The translations under genes were made by a program, and so were the position numbers. Below, piece after piece: positions 1-5,194 of a stretch of 5,194 nucleotides of DNA. Source of the DNA: Nitrosopumilales archaeon (lineage in GTDB: Archaea > Thermoproteota > Nitrososphaeria > Nitrososphaerales > Nitrososphaeraceae). Under the pieces are notes generated by a model. It had not been told where the DNA came from. It ran no database searches and was given only the letters and a program-made list of their open reading frames with translations. The first letter of the stretch is position 1, and the number at the start of each line of letters is the position of its first letter. Location: the NCBI GenBank assembly GCA_009665115.1, contig WJXE01000145.1, forward strand, positions 1-5,194, read 5' to 3'.

Positions 1-1866
1 GGATATTGCCAGTCCCAGTCCTGTACCCCCATGTTTTCTGGTGGCAGTAGTGTCTATTTGATAAAATTTCTTGAATAGATTATCTGTATCGTTCCCATAC
101 ATACCAGGACCATTGTCTTCAATCGTGAAGACCACTTTATGATTGTCTCCACCCCTAGCTTTAGGACCGGTTGTACTATCACTATCATTAACACTGACGC
201 CCTTTTCTTGTTTATCTTCTTTTTCTGCTCTTTCTTCCTCAACTCTTATGGTTATCCTTCCATTATCTTGTGGAACGAAATCTATCGAGTTTTTTACTAA
301 ATTAGAGATAACCTGACTTATTCTCCCCGAATCACAGTTGATCGTTCCTGATGTTCGTATGTCTGTTCCAAGCTTAATTCGCTTATCTGTTGTAAGGGGC
401 ATGAGTTCTGCAACACTTTGATTCATCAGCTCCTCAATATCTACCTCGGTCTTTTTGAGTCTTAATCTTCCTATGTCTAATTTGTACACATCAAGTATAT
501 CACTTACCAGCACTTCTAATCTCAAGATGTTGTTGTGAATAATTTGTATCGCCTTCTTTTGTTTTTCAGTTATGCTTCCAAATGACGATGTGGATTTCAG
601 AAGCATTTCCGTGTAGAGTTTCATTGGGGAAAGCGGCGTCTTTAATTCATGACTGACCATCGACATAAATTCTTCTTTTGCTTTTTCTGCTGCTCTTAAT
701 CCTTCATTGGCATTATTTAGATCTATTTCCTTTAGTTTTAATTCCGAATTAGCTTTCTTCAAGTCCTTAGTCCTTTCCGTTACAATAGCGTTTAGATTGT
801 CATTGACGTGATTTACGTTCTGTCTCATAGTTTCAAAGCTTGATGCTAACTCTCCTAATTCATCCGATTTCGCTCTTTTTGTCTCAACTTTAACACTATA
901 ATTGCCTTCGCTTACCAGTTGTGTGAGTCTTCTTAGTTCATTAACGTTCTTTGAAATCCTTCCTGAGAACAAGAAAGCAATTACCACCGCGACGGCAAGG
1001 ATAATGCCTGCAGATAAGAATAGTAGATTGGTATCCTGTTGTACAACACCAAATAACTCTCGAGCATCATCTCCTAATATCAGATACCAGCCGCTGCCCT
1101 TGTAGTCTAGATATCCTCCTGTTTGGTGCATGCCAACCAAAATGAAATCCTGGCCCATCCGGTTTTCAACTGTACTGTTCATAGTATTAGTTGTGTCCTT
1201 TAACATTCTAATGATTTTTGAGTCGCTGACATTCTTTTGCATTACAGATTCCCTGTCATAATTGGAATAAATTAATAAACCATTACTAGAAACTAGATCA
1301 GTTTGGAAGGGTCCTTGCAGGACATCATTTAATTTATTTAATGGATAGCTAGTCACTACGACCCCATTTATTTTGCCTTTATTATCATAAATAGGTGCAG
1401 AAAAATGAAGTACATATTGGCCAAGAGACGGTGACATAACTGGAATTTTATCGTAATAAATCTCTCCTCGGATTGCATGTTCAAAGAAAGGCATTTGTGA
1501 TTCATTAATACCTATAAGGACATTTCTTGTATCCCCAATCTTTATACCATTCATATTATAAATTGAAATAGATCCGTAGGTCTTGTACGCTCTTTCCACG
1601 GCGCGAAGATAATTCATTTTTTCTGTCAAAGTTAAATTAGAATTACCTAAAATTTTACCTATCGAAAGAAGGTGAATATCTCCCACTCTTTCAAACATGA
1701 GACGATTGATTTTATCCATCAAGTTTACATTCTGTGTATTAAGATTTTCTAGTACTGCAGATTTTAAAGTGTTTGTAAAATTCTGGGTTGCTATAAAAGC
1801 AGTCACAATTATGGATGCGGATGTCAAAGAAATAACTAAGACAAGTAGACTTGTTCTGATTCTCAT
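1..1866 (-). CDS. dCache-HAMP sensor histidine kinase, 3' end outside window
   Basis: This is a membrane-bound two-component sensor kinase that would sense an extracellular signal and autophosphorylate a histidine to feed a response regulator. My translation gives 622 residues without a stop before the left edge. A first membrane segment lies at about 6-25 and a second at about 280-300. The roughly 250 residues between them are extracytoplasmic and resemble a dCache domain (FFEHAIRGE near 126; HFSAPIYD near 154). A HAMP linker follows (about 301-355), then a coiled coil to about 400. The HisKA domain carries SHELKTPLSP with the phospho-acceptor His406. The ATPase domain has an N box (N522 to N526), G1 box DNGPG (584-588), F box LFKKFYQ (597-603) and G2 box GGTGLGLA (613-620). 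Only the last few dozen residues should be missing. The ATG at 1866 is the first start after an in-frame TAA two codons upstream. An insertion rich in Glu, Lys, Ser and Asp occupies about 543-577. The ligand and the partner regulator are unknown. Catalytic motifs appear intact. Confidence 0.93.
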   Translation of the reverse strand, partial: MRIRTSLLVLVISLTSASIIVTAFIATQNFTNTLKSAVLENLNTQNVNLMDKINRLMFERVGDIHLLSIGKILGNSNLTLTEKMNYLRAVERAYKTYGSISIYNMNGIKIGDTRNVLIGINESQMPFFEHAIRGEIYYDKIPVMSPSLGQYVLHFSAPIYDNKGKINGVVVTSYPLNKLNDVLQGPFQTDLVSSNGLLIYSNYDRESVMQKNVSDSKIIRMLKDTTNTMNSTVENRMGQDFILVGMHQTGGYLDYKGSGWYLILGDDARELFGVVQQDTNLLFLSAGIILAVAVVIAFLFSGRISKNVNELRRLTQLVSEGNYSVKVETKRAKSDELGELASSFETMRQNVNHVNDNLNAIVTERTKDLKKANSELKLKEIDLNNANEGLRAAEKAKEEFMSMVSHELKTPLSPMKLYTEMLLKSTSSFGSITEKQKKAIQIIHNNILRLEVLVSDILDVYKLDIGRLRLKKTEVDIEELMNQSVAELMPLTTDKRIKLGTDIRTSGTINCDSGRISQVISNLVKNSIDFVPQDNGRITIRVEEERAEKEDKQEKGVSVNDSDSTTGPKARGGDNHKVVFTIEDNGPGMYGNDTDNLFKKFYQIDTTATRKHGGTGLGLAIS

Positions 1867-1911
1867 TGATTATCACTGCTGTTCCTGTTTACATTTTTTT
1901 CTTAATTGTCA

Positions 1912-2960
1912 TCATTTTCCTATAGCTTTCACATTTTGTGTTCCATATAGAGCATTGACAAACTTTGGCTGGATTAATTTGGTAAAATCAGGATATTGTC
2001 CCATCTGTCCTCTGTCTACAAGAAATCCTGCCATATGATTTCCGAGTGCATATAGCGATGTTGTCTCGTTGGATTTATTGTTCATAGCTAAAAGGCTATT
2101 TTCCTTTAATGAAATTACCTTAATACCGTCGAAATTTTGAATTATGTCTTGTTTGCTTACTCCTGATTTGGAAGACATTATGTTTAGAGCATCTTCTCTG
2201 TGACTGTCGTAGTATTGTTCTGCTTCAATGAACGACGATATAACAGCTTGGACATCTTGAGGTCTTTGATCCACTATATTCGAACGAAAAGCAAGAACAG
2301 TCGTTATAAGGCCTGGAAGCTGTCCAGCCGTAAACATGACATGGTATCCCTTCTTCAAGCCGCCCGATAGATAGGGCTGATAAGTATGACCAGCAAAAAT
2401 TTCTCCTTTATCTAGTGCCTGGGTGACATTTTGAGCAGGGATACTAACGAATTGAACATCGCCTTCTGTCAATCCTACTTTTTGTAACGCACTTAAGACA
2501 AAGAAATGTGAAAAGGTATTAATCCCTTGAACGCCAATTTTTTGTCCCTTTACTTCTGTTAGATTATTTCCTTTGCCAATAATAGCATCTGCAGATTTTG
2601 AATAGTCAACAGCATAAACAACCTTCGTATCTATACCTGATTATCCTGGAGCATTATATCAGAATAAACTCCTATTATTCCATCATATTGCCCGTTGGAA
2701 TAGTCCTTTAGGAACTGAAGGTAGTCTGGGACCAATGTTAATTCTACATTAACGTTATTTTGCTTAAAATACCCCTTTTCTTGTGCTATGAATGCAAAAA
2801 AGTTTGTTGCCCAGACATTTAGTTCTAGTTTTATCGGAGCTTGTTGTGCATAAGCTTTCGTATCGCCAAGCAAGAATGAAGAGGACGGCAAAAAGATGGA
2901 TGAAAGGAGTGTTATAGCCAGAAACACAAACACTGCAAAGCCAAGAATTTTCTTTGTCAT
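1912..2960 (-). pseudogene. Secreted ABC-type substrate-binding protein (NMT1/SsuA/TauA-like), frameshifted
   Basis: This encodes an extracytoplasmic solute-binding protein in two reading frames. Frame one starts at ATG 2960, immediately after an in-frame TAA, and ends at a TAG at 2631-2633 (109 codons). Frame two is open from 2640 to the TGA at 1912-1914 (242 codons). Joined, they give about 349 residues, the normal family size. A signal peptide has Lys3-Lys4, a hydrophobic core at about 5-31 and likely cleavage after AYA (36-38); there is no lipobox cysteine. Family-like stretches are AQEKGYFKQNNVNVEL (59-74) and NGQYDGIIGVYSDIML before the break, then VDYSKSADAI, VKGQKIGVQG and SHFFVLSALQKVGLT after it. 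These match the usual order of the two-lobed sulfonate/nitrate/thiamine-precursor binders. The ligand cannot be named. No permease or ATPase gene is in the window; glmS lies 38 bp upstream and the kinase 45 bp downstream. The break may be a true mutation or a one-base sequencing error, since homology continues cleanly on both sides. Confidence 0.85.
2631..2643 (-). other. Frameshift point in the binding-protein gene
   Basis: The upstream frame stops at TAG (2633-2631), and the downstream frame has a TAA at 2643-2641, so the switch must fall within these 13 bases. The shift is equivalent to one missing base: adding one base in the codon after Asp106 (GAT, then AA plus any base) restores a read-through into SGIDTKVVYAV. 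No classic X-XXY-YYZ slippery heptamer is present and I see no obvious downstream hairpin, so programmed frameshifting is not favoured over an indel. Confidence 0.85.
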
Positions 2961-2998
2961 TTATAAAATCATGTCTTTTTGTTTTTCACGGCGTTTAA

Positions 2999-4765
2999 TC
3001 ATTTTACAGTAACCGATTTAGCAAGATTGCGTGGATAATCCGGATCTGCATTCTTTGCAAGTGCCAGATAATATGCCAAAATCTGAAAGGGCAACACTTC
3101 GATAATAGGATAGAAAATGCTCTTCACGGATGGAATCTTTATAAAAATATCATATACATCATTTGGTCTATCAGAGATACCGATTATCGTTGCTCCTCTT
3201 GCTTTTATTTCATGGGCAGTAGCAATGTTATCATTAGAAGTCGTATCGTTAGGGTTAATTATTATTACGTAGCTGTTGCTCCCAATTAAAGCAAGTGGGC
3301 CATGTTTCAGTTCGCCTGCTGTCATACCTTCCGCATGGATATAAGCCAGTTCTTTTAATTTCAATGCGCCCTCAAGAGCAATAGGATAATGAATTGATCT
3401 TCCGATTATATAAATATCCGTTGCATCTCTGAGCCTCTCTGCAATTCTGTGGATTTCAATTTCGGTGTCTAGTATTTCGCGGAGCGCACCACCAAGAAAT
3501 GCCTTATCGGCTTCAAAGCTTAGGCAACCGTTGCATAATCTATCGACTATGGTATAAATTAAAGACAATTGAGCCGTGAAACTTTTAGTTGCAGCTACTC
3601 CTACTTCAGGCCCACATTCGATAAGCAGGAACCAATCGCTGATTCTGGCTAAGGACGAGGTAGGAATATTCACAATAGAAAGAATTCTAGCTCCCATATG
3701 CTTTGCAGCCTTCACAGCCTGCAAAACATCCGCCGTTTCGCCACTCTGAGAAATGGCAAGTAGGACTGAAGTATTGTCAATACCATCGAGTGTATATTGA
3801 AATTCGCTTGACACCATAGTTTCGGCATGAATTTTTGCAAAATTTGATAGTAGATGTTTAGCAATTAATGCACAATGATAACTTGTTCCGCTACCTGTAA
3901 GAAATACAGTCCTAGAATTTCTTACGATATTACAAAATTCTTTAACCCTATCTAAATTTTGGGTTCCTGCTTTTTCCACTATCACAGGTTGTTCATGGAT
4001 TTCTTTTAGGGTATGATGAGCGTATTTTCCCTTGTCTACTGAGGCTAGTTCCCAAGCTACCTGAGTGATTGGCCTATTCACAGGATTTCCCTCCATGTCA
4101 AATATCTGAAGGGTTTTTGAATCAAGGATAACAGTGTCTCTATTTTCGAGGTAGATAGCTTTGTTAGTGTATTCTAGAAATCCCAGAATGTCGCTTGAGA
4201 TAAAATGTCCGGTGTCTACTGATCCAATTATCAGAGGCTCATTGTATCTCGATCCACATATCGTGCCGTCCTCAAAGACTGCCACAAATGCATAAGCCCC
4301 TTCTAGTCTTTTGCAGGTATCAATGACAGCTTTCTTTATATTTTTTTGGTCGACGTAATATTTCTCAAGAAGGTGTGCAATCACTTCACTATCAGTATCG
4401 CTTTTAAAAATATGACCTATGCCAATAAGCTCTTCTCTTAATTCTTTGTGGTTTTCGATAATCCCATTGTGCACAATGGCTATGCTATCTGTGCAACCAT
4501 AATGAGGATGAGCATTGGTATTGGTAACACTGCCATGGGTAGCCCATCTGGTGTGCCCAACACCTGTGTCACCAGGCAGACTTCCCAAGTCAAGCCTCTT
4601 ATTGACATCGGCTACTTTCCCTACCCCCTTTTTCAGTATGATCTTGCCATCATTTATTGTGGCTATTCCTACGCTATCATACCCTCTGTATTCCATTCTT
4701 TCAAGGCTATTTACCAATAGTGGGGCTACATCTAGTTGACCCTTGTATCCGATAATGGAACACAT
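2999..4765 (-). CDS. glmS: Glutamine-fructose-6-phosphate aminotransferase (isomerizing)
   Basis: This cytosolic enzyme makes glucosamine-6-phosphate and glutamate from fructose-6-phosphate and glutamine, the entry step to UDP-GlcNAc and glycan synthesis. The 588 residues are complete, slightly shorter than the 609 of E. coli. The N-terminal class II glutaminase has Cys2, which becomes the catalytic N-terminal cysteine after Met removal and so fixes the ATG at 4765; an in-frame TAA lies one codon upstream. Other glutaminase motifs are RGYDS (27-31), HTRWATHG (71-78), NAHPH (84-88), NGIIEN (100-105) and SDTDSEV (122-128). The first SIS domain has GSGTSYHC (291-298), SQSGETADV (339-347) and VAATKSFTAQL (390-400). 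The second has EGALKLKELAYIHAEG (465-480) and GELKHGPLALI (484-494). The C-terminal loop RNLAKSVTVK (579-588) retains the sugar-site lysine (Lys583). A CNGC motif (411-414) sits between the SIS domains and is unexplained. It is the first gene of a possible three-gene leftward unit. Confidence 0.98.
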   Translation of the reverse strand: MCSIIGYKGQLDVAPLLVNSLERMEYRGYDSVGIATINDGKIILKKGVGKVADVNKRLDLGSLPGDTGVGHTRWATHGSVTNTNAHPHYGCTDSIAIVHNGIIENHKELREELIGIGHIFKSDTDSEVIAHLLEKYYVDQKNIKKAVIDTCKRLEGAYAFVAVFEDGTICGSRYNEPLIIGSVDTGHFISSDILGFLEYTNKAIYLENRDTVILDSKTLQIFDMEGNPVNRPITQVAWELASVDKGKYAHHTLKEIHEQPVIVEKAGTQNLDRVKEFCNIVRNSRTVFLTGSGTSYHCALIAKHLLSNFAKIHAETMVSSEFQYTLDGIDNTSVLLAISQSGETADVLQAVKAAKHMGARILSIVNIPTSSLARISDWFLLIECGPEVGVAATKSFTAQLSLIYTIVDRLCNGCLSFEADKAFLGGALREILDTEIEIHRIAERLRDATDIYIIGRSIHYPIALEGALKLKELAYIHAEGMTAGELKHGPLALIGSNSYVIIINPNDTTSNDNIATAHEIKARGATIIGISDRPNDVYDIFIKIPSVKSIFYPIIEVLPFQILAYYLALAKNADPDYPRNLAKSVTVK

Positions 4766-4768
4766 GCC

Positions 4769-4815
4769 TTAAAAAGGATGTACGGCAGCCTTTTTAACCT
4801 TTTTTAACCTTTTGA
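4769..4815. repeat. CCTTTTTAA repeat cluster with inverted copy in front of glmS
   Basis: Reading the plus strand, CCTTTTTAA (4789-4797), CCTTTTTTAA (4798-4807) and a partial CCTTTTGA (4808-4815) lie head to tail. The exact reverse complement TTAAAAAGG occurs at 4769-4777, giving a perfect 9-bp inverted repeat with an 11-bp spacer and arm centres 20 bp apart, about two helical turns. The cluster ends 3 bp before the glmS start codon. It could be an operator, a small hairpin in the glmS leader, or core promoter sequence that happens to be repetitive. Confidence 0.7.
4791..4807 (-). promoter_or_regulatory. Possible glmS core promoter (TTAAAAA boxes)
   Basis: On the minus strand two TTAAAAA boxes (4807-4801 and 4797-4791) are each preceded by purine-rich AGG, which would suit an archaeal BRE/TATA arrangement. 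Starting about 25 bases downstream would give a leader of roughly 3-15 nucleotides before the glmS ATG, in keeping with short or absent leaders in archaea. No convincing Shine-Dalgarno site precedes the ATG. These boxes belong to the repeat cluster, so their promoter role is an inference. Confidence 0.35.
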
Positions 4816-4826
4816 CCACCTACAAT

Positions 4827-4841
4827 CGAAAAATTATAAAA
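4827..4841. promoter_or_regulatory. TATA-like element of ambiguous direction
   Basis: The plus strand reads CGAAAAATTATAAAA, which resembles a purine-rich BRE followed by a TATA box and would fire rightward with a start near 4862-4866. The minus strand reads TTTATAAT at 4840-4833, which could fire leftward for glmS with a start near 4810 and a leader of about 45 nucleotides. The purine-rich flank favours the rightward reading, but that would leave a leader of about 150 nucleotides before the ATG at 5016. Confidence 0.4.
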
Positions 4842-4976
4842 AAATGTCTGTTTTGTCAATAATCGTAAATCGGGAAAGGACTTGAAACCACAGGTACAAC
4901 TTGTCAATTCTTTGGTAACGAATATAGTACCCTCATCAAATCCCATTGCAAATAGCGAATGTCAAATATCGATTTC

Positions 4977-4988
4977 TTTAATAATTAA
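4977..4988 (+). promoter_or_regulatory. Possible TATA box of the plus-strand membrane-protein gene
   Basis: TTTAATAATTAA is centred about 34 bases before the ATG at 5016, so a start about 25 bases downstream would give a leader of only some 8 nucleotides. The position suits an archaeal promoter, but the region is AT-rich and the match is loose. Confidence 0.3.
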
Positions 4989-5015
4989 GCGTCCCAGAAT
5001 TACAGTTGATAAATA

Positions 5016-5194
5016 ATGCTGGATGTTACGTTGGTTTTAATAGGAAATTTCTTTGCAGGTTTTGTCTCGTGGATACATTCACTTAGTCCATGGCAAATAG
5101 CTGGTATATTGTCGTTGATGCTAGTAGATGTTTCAAGAAATGTGGGAAAAACCATAGTTTTGATTGTGTTCAAAATCAAGAGACATTTTAGACC
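5016..5194 (+). CDS. Hypothetical membrane protein, N-terminal part only
   Basis: An open frame starts at ATG 5016, one codon after an in-frame TAA (5010-5012), and runs off the right edge after 59 complete codons. The product begins MLDVTLVLIGNFFAG and is strongly hydrophobic, with likely membrane segments at about 4-20 and 25-38 and a further hydrophobic stretch (about 45-53) followed by basic residues (KIKRHFR). The SPWQIAG and VDVSRNVGKT stretches lie between or after the segments. This hydrophobic-then-basic layout would suit the N-terminal anchor of a multi-pass enzyme such as a family 2 glycosyltransferase, but no catalytic motif is visible and that is a guess. It is divergent from glmS, 250 bp away. 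The absence of a stop and the protein-like composition support a real gene; the short length limits confidence. Confidence 0.6.
   Translation, partial: MLDVTLVLIGNFFAGFVSWIHSLSPWQIAGILSLMLVDVSRNVGKTIVLIVFKIKRHFR

Larger units (their letters stand above)
4766..5015. other. Divergent intergenic region between glmS and the plus-strand gene
   Basis: This 250-bp AT-rich stretch contains no credible coding frame (the longest I noted is a 9-codon ATG frame near 4959) and no tRNA-like fold that I could recognise. It holds the repeat cluster next to glmS and at least two TATA-like elements, so it most likely carries the promoters of both flanking genes. The segment of about 4865-4975 shows nothing I can assign; an 8-base TTGTCAAT occurs at 4853-4860 and again at 4901-4908, which could be chance. 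Confidence 0.6.

Noticed and set aside
54..242. 62-codon minus-strand frame
   Set aside because: It is an alternate frame inside the kinase ATPase domain; the lysine-rich start reflects the charged insertion.
902..1105. 67-codon plus-strand frame
   Set aside because: It is antisense to the second membrane segment and HAMP region of the kinase and shows no independent support.
1891..1900. T-run between the binding protein and the kinase as a terminator
   Set aside because: The run is on the plus strand, whereas both genes are transcribed from the minus strand, where it reads as an A-run.
1697..2038. 113-codon open frame on the plus strand
   Set aside because: It lies antisense across the kinase start and the binding-protein end, both supported by clear homology, and its composition is not protein-like.
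2631..2643. Programmed ribosomal frameshift in the binding-protein gene
   Set aside because: No slippery heptamer or evident stimulatory hairpin is present; a one-base indel explains the pattern more simply.
2961..2972. ATTTTATAA on the minus strand just before the binding-protein ATG, as a TATA box
   Set aside because: It abuts the start codon, so transcription would begin inside the gene; the position is wrong for its promoter.
4448..4739. Two overlapping plus-strand frames of 90 and 74 codons
   Set aside because: Both are antisense to the glutaminase domain of glmS, whose motifs are unambiguous here.
4766..4860. glmS ribozyme riboswitch in the leader
   Set aside because: The glmS ribozyme is known from Gram-positive bacteria, and this short AT-rich leader has no room or pairing for its fold.
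4893..4932. GGTAC and GTACC as an inverted repeat
   Set aside because: Five-base arms about 30 bases apart are expected by chance in a stretch of this length.

Overview
The window looks archaeal, most likely ammonia-oxidising Thaumarchaeota (Nitrososphaeria). This is inferred from AT-rich DNA, TATA-type promoter elements without clear Shine-Dalgarno sites, a secretion signal ending in AYA-QQ as is common in that group, and a large dCache-HAMP histidine kinase with a charged insertion in its ATPase domain. No rRNA, tRNA or other marker gene fixes the species.

Layout: three genes lie on the minus strand and read leftward from about 4765. The first is a complete glmS (2999-4765). After a 38-bp gap comes a secreted NMT1/SsuA/TauA-like substrate-binding protein (1912-2960), broken by one frame change near 2631-2643. 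After a 45-bp gap comes a membrane sensor histidine kinase (1866 down to the left edge), cut off just after its G2 box. Each of the three starts is fixed by an in-frame TAA zero to one codon upstream. No poly-T terminator is visible in either gap on the transcribed strand, so co-transcription is possible. A divergent 250-bp intergenic region (4766-5015) holds TATA-like elements and a cluster of CCTTTTTAA repeats. To its right a plus-strand gene for a hydrophobic protein starts at 5016 and leaves the window.

How the genes may work together: GlmS makes glucosamine-6-phosphate for amino-sugar and glycan synthesis. The binding protein and the kinase form a plausible pair in which an extracytoplasmic binding protein captures a small molecule and the adjacent dCache kinase reports it; no transporter permease, ATPase or response regulator lies within the window. 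The ligand is unknown. No mobile element, CRISPR array or RNA gene was recognised. The strongest points for a second look are the tightly delimited frameshift in the binding protein, the binding-protein/kinase pairing, and the repeat-rich glmS upstream region.
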